Part shown: positions 53,801 to 62,408 of the stretch, one piece after another
Numbering within the stretch: position 1 is the stretch's first letter
Layout of the letters: every line of letters starts with the position of its first letter
From: Sipunculus nudus
Lineage: Eukaryota > Annelida > Sipuncula > Golfingiida > Sipunculidae
Assembly (NCBI GenBank): GCA_026874595.1
Contig: CM049310.1
Coordinates: 46,785,058-46,849,057, forward strand
Length of the DNA: 64,000 nucleotides
Direction of reading: 5' to 3'
Position numbers and translations under genes: made by a program
The notes under the pieces: model-generated
Told to the model about the DNA's origin: nothing
The model's input: only the letters and a program-made list of their open reading frames with translations
Databases searched by the model: none

Positions 53801-56800
53801 TGCCGCTCCCATATTTCTTTCAAGAAGATAAAACCATATAATTTCCATAGTTTTGTAATGCTTTCACTTATTTAGCAAAATGAAACTGTTATTTTCATGC
53901 TTTTCCCTTATCATTTGACATTTTTATTGAAACATACAAAAAAATTTAAAATAAAAAAAAAGTGCCCGCCCGCATTGATTTCTGAAAAAAAGTGCCTGAG
54001 AACCATACCTTTTTTTTATTTTGGCCTTAAGGTTATTGGGGAATTTATGAAGATTTATAACAATATGACATACCTGGTTGGAAACAAAAGCACATATTTA
54101 TACTTTTATAAACAGTTACACCTCATGGAAATGTTCAGCTTTTTAAAGATGGAAGAGATTTAATTATCTTTAGTTTTAATTCCTATTTTGTCTGTCAAAG
54201 AGATTGCATTAATACAGAGTTATCCTAAACTGAAAATACTTTTAAGCAAAACTGGAGAATTCTAATATGATCCAGGAAATATGTGTAAATTCTTTTTTGT
54301 CCCATGAAAATTTAGAATCCTGTCTTCTGTTCAATATTAATAAGAGTTCTGCTTTGTTCATGGATGATTAAGCAATAAAAAACAATAATTACGGTACTAG
54401 ATTTCTTGTAACTGTCATGGGACAGTCATGGATCACTACCTATGGTTTAACATGATTGAATTCAAATTGATGCAAGGAATGTTGGGAACTAGATATAATA
54501 GGAGAAGTTTTATCCATTTGCCTGTACCCCTTATAGTTTAGAAGAAAACCAACATTGAAAATTTGAAAAAATCACAGTTTTTTACCTCTGTGACCTTGAA
54601 AAATAGGCCAAGATCACTGAAACTGTGTCAAATATATTTGACTATGGTAGGGTACATCCTGTGTAAATAATATGAATGATGTTGGAAGAAAAAGTTGCAG
54701 GATAATTATAAGAAGATGTAGTATAATAATAAGGACCTACGGATAGATGGAGATTATAAAAGTCTTATGTCCATAAGTTATGGAATTCATTTGTAAATAG
54801 TGTGCTTCATCTTCATCAATCAAAGATAATATACTGGTAGATCAGGGGAAGATGCAGGATTTAAGAATAGGAGGTGCAGGGTTAGGGGGTTTCTCACTCA
54901 TAGAGTGTAAAAACATTTTGAAACTTTAGGCTGCAATCCCTATTTTAAAATCCAGCTCTCTTTTATAATATTTAGCAATGCATGATTGTTCTATTTCCAC
55001 AATTTTTTTGCACCCCCTCTAAATCCATCCCTGATCTTGGCTAATTCATAATGCTGAATCCAGGCATTAGACTGACTACCATATGCATATACTACAGAAA
55101 AAGAGCATAAAGAGCAAATATAAAATGGGACCATGAACAAGTGGTTGTTATTTGAGGTGGTCCTAAACTGAGGTGGTCTTCTGGTGAGGCTTTACTGAAC
55201 ACTGACTGAATGTTATCTATCAGAGCATAACATTAAAAAAAAGAGACTGTATTGTAACTAGGTCTTCATTTACTTGGTATAAATGGGGTATATGATGGAG
55301 TTGAACACATTGATGTTACCAGCTTTATTGCAGTTATTATTATAAACTCTAGCTGTAGAGCCTTAAAGTTGTTGGCATTGTCTTGTCTTAAGTTTTTTAA
55401 AAAGCTGATCCCCACTGTCACACATGTATACATGTAAATCAAAGAACACTTCTGATGATGCCAAAATTTCACCAGAATTAATTACAATCCACCAATTGCT
55501 TATGAGATATACAACTATACAAATAAACAGATTATCACAACTTTGTTTAAGGTGACATGGCAGACAAATAATGCTATGGTTTTACTTGTAATAGCTTTTC
55601 ATGGACATTATGTAATGATACTTTATTTATTATTTTTGGTATTGATTTTGAATATTGTTTTTCAGTATGATGATGAGAGGATCCCACTACGAGCTCTGCG
55701 AGAGAGGTTGGAGGAGAGTGGAATTACAGAGTACATCCCACCTGGAAAAGTGGAAATTCTGATACGGAAATCAGATTCTGATCAAGATGGCTATCTGGAC
55801 TATGATGAGTTTATTAGACTGGTAATGACATTTAACCCCTTTTATTATTAATTCCTTAATGAAATAATCTCCTAGCAACAGTTCCATGAGAATTCTTGGT
55901 ACTGTAGGTGTTGCCACCTGTTAGCTGTAAAGAAAACTATCACTGAAAAGAAATCTCATTTGCACTGTTTCATATCTTACTGGATATAGACTTCTTATTA
56001 ATATTATATTTTTAAGAAATTTGTATAAAAGATGATTATTTAATAGAGATATTCTGATTTTTTTTCAAAAGAAGGACTGAAAATTGTCTCTATGAGATTA
56101 CCATATTTTAATGATAAATCAAATTTAGGTTTTTATACAGGTACTTAACAGAAGTTTTTGACACTCATAAGTCCTTAATTTAGAAATTATTACATCCAGC
56201 GACCCTTAATGTCAAAGTTAGCCATACTTTAAGCTGCTCATTTTGGAATATGGCCGTGTTTGACCCAGCTCCATACATTTAGAAGTTTTGTATATACCTT
56301 CTAAATTCCACCTTTCTCCCCTGTATTATAAGGTGGTCATATTTTAACTCATGGATCAGAAGGTTTATTCTAATTTTGATGTTCTTCATTTTGAGGTAGA
56401 CATTGTAAGTTTTGTGAATTGATGATGACCACATTTGATGCACAGTGATCACATTTTTCAGAGAGCCCCATATTAGGAATTGTTCATATTTGGAGAATCT
56501 GTCATCAGACAGTTAATATTTTGAGAAGCTTAATTGGAGGTAGGCTTTTATATAAGGATGTCCTTTATTCAGATGAAGTCATATTTGATGGAAACAAATA
56601 ATGTGATACCTCATTGAGGTCTTATATAAAGAACAAAAAAAGGAATTGAGACCTTGAACAAGTGGTCATTATTTTTAGGTGGTCACTAAACAGAGGTGGT
56701 TATAAGGTGAGGTTTTACTGTATCTGTGTACTACATTGTATCAGATGACAAAGGAGGAAGACATGGTCGTGGCTCAGCATCAACTGTCACGGTTCCAGCG

Positions 56801-59800
56801 AGTCATTCGTGGTGCTGTCAGCTCCGTGGTCCCTAAAGGTAGCCGTACCCGTGATGGAGAAGATGTGGTCGATGATTACCTGTCACATTATAACTGTCGT
56901 CCTCCTCCGCTATTCATGATCATGATTAGTATTGTGGAGGTAAGTAAAAGATGTAATCAGGGGTGTGATGGACCCACAAACTGTATGCCTTTATGGATAT
57001 CTAATTTTAATCAGTTTAAAAGCCAGAATACATTAATCTGTAGTTTTTTTATTCCCCTTTGACTTAATGACAGCTGAGGCATTTGTGTCATACCAAACAT
57101 CTAGCTGACATTAAGATATTTGCAGCTATCTGTATTGGGAAGTTGAGGAAAACAGCTCATAAAGGAAGATAATATGTGACCTTTGACATAGGACTATTGA
57201 GCAGATGAAAAATTGACCAGTTACCTGTAAGGTGATATAAAATTACATAGCTCAAGATAGGATTAATCATTCTTTCTCATGGAAAAACTTGATTGTATTC
57301 AGACTGCTAGATGCAGAGGGTCAGATTTCTAAGTATACATATGTTTATATGTTTCTATGAAAAAAAAATCTAGAACATTTAAAACAGATTCATACAAGTA
57401 TGGTATCATACTTCCATACACACTTATTAGTCGTACATTTATGGTATTTGTGCAATAACATGGGTATTTCTGCTAGTTATAAGGCAAAAAAATTAAAAGT
57501 TATGGTTCTCGGGCACTTTTTTTTCAGAAATCAGTGCGGGTGGGTGTTATTTTATTTTTTACCTTTTTTTTTGTATGTTTAGATAAAAATATTTATATCA
57601 TCAAGGAAAAGCATGAAAATAACAGGGTTTTTTGCTAAACAGGTAAAAGCACTACATAACTAAGGAAAACATATCATAATTGTATTATTTTATCCTCTTG
57701 AAAGATGAAAATCAAAATAAATATGTTTGATGCAGGGGGGTTAAAATTGATGTGGGCAGTGCCTGAGAACCATACCTTTTAATTAATTTTGCCTAACACA
57801 CAGTTTGTAATATATTTAAAAAATTAGGTTTAATTCGGTAGATTTATTATTTGTTTAGTGCGTATATTTGTAAAATATTCAACAACAGGTTGAAATGTAT
57901 ACAAGTTATTGTCATAGCTCTGATTTTTCTCCGGTAAAATTAATCACCATTTAAATTCTTCAACTGTTGTAATTTTAGATATTGTTAAATGAAGTTATGA
58001 AACAGTGATGTGAATTTAATTGAAAAATAATGCAGGTATTAATGCAAGAACATTTTATCATGCTTGTGTATTTTGTTGTAGGTCATAGTATTCATTGTAT
58101 ATGCAGTTGAGCTGGCGGGTACCAGTACCCCAGTCACAGCCAACTCCGGAGTGCCTCTGTATAGTCCATTTATATACAACCCCATGAGACGCTATGAAGC
58201 ATGGAGATTCCTCACATATATGCTCATCCACTCAGGGTTAGCTGTTACTGTAACTTTTGACTGAAAAATGTGTTTCTTAATAAAATTTTTATTGTGTCAC
58301 GTCAGAAGGTAAATTATTTCTGGATTCTGAAGATGAATACATGCCAGCTTAGTTCAAGCAAATACTTGCAGTGATGATTGCCACAATATGATACAAACTA
58401 TGTGTCTCATGTAGCTCTGGCTAACAACCAGTCATGTAGAATAGGTAAATTTAATCTGAAAAAAAGAATTAACAAAAAAAAAGACATTAATTTGGGCAGT
58501 GTTATGAACGTGTGGAGAAACAGAGAAGTTTGGTTCTTAAGTGTTTCTCATTTTATATTGATATGCGTCTGTAAGGAATATATGTGCAAATCCTTATTTC
58601 AAGTAACTTAAAAAATATATGTCATTGTGCATGAATTTATGTGATTATTTTGCTAAAATCAGCATAAGATAACCCTGTATGACCAGTCTTGTCTGAATCA
58701 GTAGTACAGTGGAATCCCGCCTTGAGACCACCCCACAATTTTTTTTAATTTACCACTCCTGCAGTCCTGGGTAGGTGCCATCCCCATTGGTGGTTCATAT
58801 CACTGAGGAACCCCCAAAAGGTGCACTTTGTGTGTGAAGCATGACTGTTTGGTGCAGTCTCCCCATTAAGCCTGCAGAGCGCTCACCCTGGGTTGGGGAC
58901 AACCGTGAAAAATCTCCAGACTTGGCTGAGATTTGAACTCACATTCTCCTGGCTTTGAGTCCTGTGCTCTTCCCCACAATTGCGACCACCCCTAAATTAC
59001 AAACCACTTTGCTTGGTCCTGGATATTTGATTCAGGTAACTTAGAATATAACAAATATGATGACCCTAAATGATAACCACTTTAGGGACTGACCAAAGTG
59101 GTCCTCATTTGGGTGTTGTAGTATATTACAGGGCTCAAAATTAACTTTTGGAAGTACTTGCCCAGTTGGGAAAGTTATATATAGCTTTTACTTGCCCTTC
59201 ATGAATTTTTACTTGCCCAACAAATAAAATTTATTGTATTCAAGAACACAAAGATTCCTTTTCAAGCCTTTACTTGGATAAAGTTTTATGTTGGACCCAA
59301 TTGCCCGAATGGGCAAGTAGGAGGAGACTTCTAGTTGCCCTTCCACTATTTTCTGGAACTTTCACTTGCCCTGGGCAAGCTGTTAACCATTAATGTCAAG
59401 CCCTGTATTGGTGCAGTTGTCGGTACCTGGATATGTGTTTTCAACAAATGTGTTTATGTCATGACAGTGTGCATGTGCGCTCTAACCAGAAGTCACTTCC
59501 CTCTGCCATCTTTATAAACGGGCTAAGCAGTCATGTTTTCAGGGTTCTTCCCAATCAGGACATTCATAGACATAAAAGATGTGGTCAGTATTTCCCCTCT
59601 TTATAATTGATTAAACCATCAGTAAATGTTCAAACTATGAAAGCAACTAAAATATATATGACACTTTAATAGTTTGTGAAATATCTGCTGACTATATCTG
59701 TATTTTATAATTGATTATAGCATTCTAGTTTTACATGCAGAGCAATTTAGCTGATTATCATGACCCATGGGTCACTTGTCATTTTAGGTATTTTCACCTT

Positions 59801-61890
59801 ATTTTCAACTTGGTCATCCAGCTGCTTCTAGGGTTGCCATTGGAGATGGTCCACAAATGGTGGAGAGTGGGCATCGTTTATTGTCTAGGTGTGATAGCAG
59901 GTGAGGAGCTCTAAGAAAACTGACTCTGGATTATTTCACTGTACATGTGTCTTTTTACTATTTATAACATGTTAAATATTGTATTGTCTGTGTGAATTAA
60001 TTGGACAAATATATTTTCTAGGAGAAAGTTCTGTTTTTTTTCCGGAAAAGTTGTGGATATATCCTTCACCCAGTTTGAAATCCAAATAAGGTGAGGATAT
60101 ATCCCTTAGCCATTTGAAAATGGAGGTGAAAGGTCTCCATTTGTTTTCTATGGACTTTCTTACTTGTGTGTCACAGCTTTGCACCCTCATGTCTGGTATA
60201 TATTTCAGTGTGACCCTGGGCATGACAACACTAATTCAACATATATCTCATCTTAGAGTCAATATGTTTATTACACAGTCCTGTTCCTCCAAACCCTAGA
60301 GTATAAACAACAAGTGGCCATAATGTGGGATATCGCTAATACTGCATGATACTCTTGTGTGCAAAATTTTAACATTTCATATGTGACTTTATTTCTCAAA
60401 AAGTCTTACTGGGATCTACTTCTTATTATAGTAGCAGGTGCATCTTAAGGGTCTTCAGAGTTGATAAGGTTTTGATCATACTTGAATGATTTTTTTATTT
60501 TTTTACACGCCTGTCTGTTATGTTATACCCAAAGTCCCTCTGTCCATCCATCTGCCCATTTGTGCATTAATTTTAGTGGCGCAACTATAACTTACCACCA
60601 AGGATTTTCATGAAACTCACCATAACTACTTTACAATAGATTATCTCACCGGAGTTTGATTATATGCAAAATCCCCACATTTGATGAGGTCAGGGGTCAC
60701 AAGGCTACTTTGTGGTGTCAACACGATAACTGAGGAATTCAATTGAGTTCTATTAAACTCAGCAGAAATATTAATCAGTATAATATCTCGCCTAATTTCG
60801 ATTTACAGCAAAATCCATGCATATTTATTAAGGTCAGATGTCACCCAACTTTGGTGGCACCTTGGGAACTTACCAAAATTCTTATGGTTTTTCATGTCAC
60901 TCAATAAACATATTTACCAATAGAGTTTCTCACATGAATTACATTCTTTCCAAAACTCATGCCAGAGGTCACCAGATACACAAGGGACATATTATGCACA
61001 TTGAAATGCTTTTATACAAAATTTTTACGTTTCACATGCGAGACTATTTCTTAAAAGGTTTTATTGGGATCTACTTATAATTATAATAGAAGGTGCATCC
61101 TATGAGTCACATTCCATATTGGCAGCAAATTTGGTTCACTGTGTTTTCTGTCAGTTCTGTGACTGTGAGGGTGTGTGTAATGGTTTATGTACATATTTCT
61201 CACATTCCCGTTTGGCATGGGATACATTGTCATTTTTATTATTCTTTGTTTACTTGTATTACATAAGGTGTCATATTATAAAGCAGACTGTGCATGGCAT
61301 ATGTTCCCCCATGCAAGTCTGTAATTATAAAATGAGGTTTGGGAGCTAAGTGGAAAAGAAGGTAAATGTTTAATATGATTAAGTCTAGGGTAATCATAGC
61401 AGAATATAAAACAATCTAGCTTTTACCTGATGTAACAGTAATAAATTTCAAACAAATAAAGATAATCAGGGAAAACAGTAAATTTCAGTATAACTTGCAT
61501 CATCTTAAAAGAGAGGAATTGATCCCAAAAATATACATACAACCAGAAACACATACCAGACAAAAACACACATATGAAAACAGACAACATTTTAAAATAT
61601 TTGAAATCTTTTTATTTCAATATTATTATAGAAATGGTTCTACATACACTTGCATGAAAATATTCTCAGCGTATTTGCTTGTAAGCAGTAGACACCATGA
61701 CAGATCATATTGTTACATGCATGTTTAATGATTTGATGTTGCTTTGCATGTTCTGGTTAGATTGCATGTGTTGTCACTGTATGTTGTAGGCTCCATGTGT
61801 CACTCCGTGCTTGACACCAACACGTTTCTTGCTGGTGCTAGTGGTGGTGGTTACGCACTCATCGGAGCTCACATTGCCATAGTTATAATG
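35299..61890 (+). CDS. Rhomboid-related intramembrane serine protease with EF-hand (partial at 3' end)
   Basis: Exons: 35299-35352 (proposed), 55666-55821, 56745-56939, 58082-58236, 59788-59900, 61790-61890, continuing past 64000. All join in phase. An EF-hand loop DSDQDGYLDYDE has Asp at positions 1, 3, 5 and Glu at 12. The rhomboid core follows: RPPPLFMIMISIVE (helix 1), the WRFLTYMLIHSG segment, FHLIFN with the HxxxN oxyanion motif, GLPLEMVHKWWRVG, and GASGGGYAL with the catalytic Ser (242 in this numbering). The helix carrying the catalytic His is outside the window. Animal secretase-type rhomboids cleave membrane-anchored proteins, such as EGF-family precursors in Drosophila; substrates here are unknown. 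The core resembles RHBDL2, while the EF-hand fits RHBDL1/3 and Rhomboid-4, so the exact orthologue is left open. Confidence 0.92.
35816..35868. repeat. (TA)n microsatellite
   Basis: About 50 bp of TA repeats in intron 1 of the rhomboid gene. Confidence 0.95.
36336..36746. mobile_element. Pogo/Tigger-like MITE
   Basis: Inverted ends CAGCAGGGTGTCATTTATCC and, on the opposite strand, CAGTGGAGCAACATTTATCC are flanked by TA (36334-36335 and 36747-36748). ATTTATCC is repeated inside. No transposase. TA target and CAGxGG ends fit the pogo/Tigger branch of Tc1-mariner. Confidence 0.7.
38296..41092. mobile_element. Large inverted-repeat array with GGTGGCGCCACC units
   Basis: The left end (CTAGAATACGGGTAGTCGAC near 38320) and right end (GTCGACTACCCTTATTCTAG near 41067) are reverse complements. 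The match runs inwards on both sides. The left arm (to about 39760) holds about four units of roughly 270 bp, each centred on a GGTGGCGCCACCT-like palindrome (38461, 38736, 39015, 39283). The right arm (about 40330-41092) has fewer. Recurring blocks: AAGAAAGCT(A/G)TCCA, GAGATATGAGTGATTT, ATGTCTGCA. No protein seen. It looks like a foldback element or a recombined satellite. Confidence 0.75.
39765..40325. repeat. Degenerate minisatellite in the inverted-repeat spacer
   Basis: GTCCATTA(C/T)...TATGAATAT words recur every 30-60 bp between the two arms. Confidence 0.7.
41095..41400. repeat. Inverted continuation of the spacer minisatellite
   Basis: ATTCATAATGGA-type words, the reverse complement of the spacer motif at 39765-40325, recur just outside the right arm. 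Confidence 0.65.
41500..43970. other. Intron sequence, nothing recognised
   Basis: Mixed AT-rich sequence with a more GC-rich patch at 42260-42570. No coding exon, array or inverted repeat was identified. Confidence 0.35.
43980..44462. mobile_element. Palindrome-rich MITE
   Basis: Ends AGGGAAGAATGAGAATC and, on the opposite strand, AGGGAAGAATTAGAATC form inverted repeats of about 50 bp. The interior repeats GAGAATTCTC-like and CTTCCCAG/CTGGGAA words in both orientations. No target duplication could be fixed. Confidence 0.55.
44505..44735. mobile_element. hAT-like MITE, incomplete
   Basis: Starts CAGGGCTCAACATTAATGG and shares CTTGCCCAGGGCAAGTGAAA, GTTCCAGAAAATAGTG and TTCTTTAATACA-type blocks with the inverted copy at 59129-59405. 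The far end is degraded. Confidence 0.6.
44740..46145. other. Intron sequence, nothing recognised
   Basis: AT-rich. No exon, array or element boundary was identified. Confidence 0.35.
46149..46431. mobile_element. PIF/Harbinger-like MITE, copy 1
   Basis: Inverted ends GGCCAAAAAAATTAAAGG, GTATGGTTCTCAGGCAC and, opposite, GTGCCTGAGAACCATAC...TTTTGGCC. Flanked by TAA on both sides (46146-46148, 46432-46434). A 3-bp TWA target is typical of PIF/Harbinger. Non-autonomous, 283 bp. Confidence 0.8.
46735..47165. repeat. Uninterrupted copy of the repeat at 1-483 / 1964-2020
   Basis: Carries GGCTGAAATTT through AAAAAGGCAACCA without the 1.47 kb insertion. At the junction it has a single GTGATTAT, equivalent to the duplicated GCGATTAT at 476 and 1956. 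Confidence 0.6.
47165..53680. other. Intron 1 of the rhomboid gene, mostly unique sequence
   Basis: Contains a diverged duplication at 47915-48115 (TGTGCTCA(A/G)GTAG, GCATTCT), an AGGTCA cluster at 48218-48281, a strong hairpin at 50835-50873 and a possible SINE-like stretch at 53330-53560. No exon was recognised. Confidence 0.4.
50835..50873. other. Perfect 16-bp stem hairpin
   Basis: TATGCGTGAAAATCAC, a 7-nt loop TCTTTTG, then GTGATTTTCACGCATA. It sits at the centre of a looser inverted region (about 50640-50965) with TTTCCATGTGC on the left and GCACATGGAAA on the right. Confidence 0.9.
53688..54026. mobile_element. PIF/Harbinger-like MITE, copy 2
   Basis: Ends GGCCAAAAAAAATTAAAGG and TTTTATTTTGGCC, with the GGTATGGTTCTCAGGCAC inner terminal repeat. 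Flanked by TTA at 53685-53687 and 54027-54029. Interior shares AAGAAGATAAAACCATA and TTTTCATGCTTTTCCC with copy 1. Confidence 0.85.
55130..55196 (-). mobile_element. Pogo/Tigger-like MITE terminus
   Basis: GAACAAGTGGTTGTTATTTG, GAGGTGGTCCTAAACTGAGG and TGAGGCTTTACTG are the reverse complement of the 28212 terminus. Confidence 0.5.
55666..55821 (+). CDS. Rhomboid gene exon: EF-hand
   Basis: Acceptor TTGTTTTTCAG, donor ACTG-GTAATG, phase 0 at both ends, 52 codons. Encodes IPLRALRERLEESG, then a canonical EF-hand loop DSDQDGYLDYDE followed by FIRL. The EF-hand suggests calcium control of the protease, known for some members and inferred here. Confidence 0.92.
56641..56720 (-). mobile_element. 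Pogo/Tigger-like MITE terminus beside a splice acceptor
   Basis: GAACAAGTGGTCATTATTTT, AGGTGGTCACTAAACAGAGG and GTGAGGTTTTACTG then TA. The last base of the terminus is 24 bp before the next exon. Confidence 0.6.
56745..56939 (+). CDS. Rhomboid gene exon: linker and first membrane helix
   Basis: Acceptor ATTGTATCAG, donor GGAG-GTAAGT, phase 0, 65 codons. Encodes a linker and DDYLSHYNCRPPPLFMIMIS, the usual lead into helix 1 of RHBDL proteins (a C-x-PPP-x-F pattern). Confidence 0.93.
57483..57793. mobile_element. PIF/Harbinger-like MITE, copy 3 (inverted)
   Basis: Same ends (GGCAAAAAAATTAAAAG; CCATACCTTTTAATTAATTTT then GCC), flanked by TAA at 57480-57482 and 57794-57796. The interior is in the opposite orientation to copies 1 and 2. 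Confidence 0.8.
58082..58236 (+). CDS. Rhomboid gene exon: helix 1 end and L1 loop
   Basis: Acceptor TTTGTTGTAG, donor TCAGG-GTTAGC, ends in phase 2. Encodes VIVFIVYAVEL, SPFIYNPMRRYEAWRFLTYM and LIHS. The WR pair of the family's L1 loop is present. Confidence 0.93.
58707..59118. mobile_element. Pogo/Tigger-like element interrupted by a SINE
   Basis: Starts CAGTGGAATCCCGCCTTGAG, then ACCACC; continues after the SINE with GCGACCACCCCTAAATTACA and ends near AGTGGTCCTCATTTGGG. It has the same family signature as 28212. The right terminus is degraded. Confidence 0.6.
58741..58971 (-). mobile_element. 5'-truncated tRNA-derived SINE with 10-bp target duplication
   Basis: On the minus strand AAGAGCACAGGACTCAAAGC leads to a B-box-like GAGTTCAAATCTC, then a body with CCCAACCCAGGGTGAGCGCT, and ends in a short A-rich tail (T-run just after 58740). 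Flanked by exact CCCCACAATT at 58731-58740 and 58972-58981. The head starts inside the A-box region, hence truncated. Confidence 0.8.
59129..59405. mobile_element. hAT-like MITE
   Basis: Ends CAGGGCTCAAAATTAAC and, opposite, CAGGGCTTGACATTAATGG. Inverted relative to 44505. The interior repeats ACTTGCCC in both strands. No 8-bp target duplication was found, so the class rests on the terminal sequence only. Confidence 0.65.
59745..59779 (+). mobile_element. Helentron-like 3' terminus remnant
   Basis: TTAGCTGATTATCATGACCC, then ATGGGTCACTTGT, matches the ends near 20837 and 24613, with the same GACCCATGGGTC hairpin. It finishes a few bases before a splice acceptor. Confidence 0.5.
59788..59900 (+). 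CDS. Rhomboid gene exon: HxxxN helix
   Basis: Acceptor GTCATTTTAG, donor GCAG-GTGAGG. Encodes YFHLIFNLVIQLLLGLPLEM then VHKWWRVGIVYCLGVIA. The His and Asn of HxxxN (190 and 194 in this numbering) line the oxyanion site in characterised rhomboids. Confidence 0.94.
60340..61105. repeat. Direct repeats about 655 bp apart
   Basis: 60345-60445 and about 61000-61105 share ACTGGGATCTACTT or TTGGGATCTACTT, the GCAAAATTTT/ACAAAATTTTTACGTTTCA stretch and AGGTGCATC. Between them lie two roughly 175-bp similar units with ATGCAAAATCC-like and AAGGTCAG words. It probably reflects an old tandem duplication. Confidence 0.55.
61790..61890 (+). CDS. Rhomboid gene exon: catalytic serine
   Basis: Acceptor TATGTTGTAG, donor AATG-GTGAGT, ends in phase 0. 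Encodes SMCHSVLDTNTFLAGASGGG then YALIGAHIAIVIM. The GxSG serine is intact. This is the last exon of the gene recognised in the window. Confidence 0.94.
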
Positions 61891-62089
61891 GTGAGTACCG
61901 TAAAAACTCCAGTAAAATTATGATAATTGTTACCATGAAAACACCTCATTGCACATAATTATCATTATGTGTCAATGTAAATGGTTAATTTTCTGTCTTT
62001 GCCTGTTTACTTCACATTTTTCAAACAGTCTGTTTATTTAGTGCTTACCGTCTGGACCTCGGTTTTATGTATAGCTTCAAATAATATTT

Positions 62090-62408
62090 TTATGACTCTG
62101 TGACTACCATGTTTAAATTCCTATAACTAAGTGGTTGCCATGCTAATATTCCTATAACTCTTTGGTTACCATGCAAATATCCCTACACATCTGTGGTTAC
62201 CATGCCAATATTCGTATAACTCTGTGGTTACCATGCAAATATTCCTATACCTCAGTGGTTACCATGCTACTATTCCTATCCCTCTGTGGTTACCATGCTA
62301 ATATTCCTATAACTCTGTGGTGACCATGCTAATATTCCTATAACTCTGTGGTTACAAAACTAATATTTCTATAATTCTGAGGTTATCATGCTAATACTCC
62401 TATAATAT
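62090..62408. repeat. Minisatellite, about 31-bp unit, about 10 copies
   Basis: CTCTGTGGTTACCATGCTAA followed by TATTCCTATAA repeats with point differences, in the intron after the catalytic-serine exon. Confidence 0.95.
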
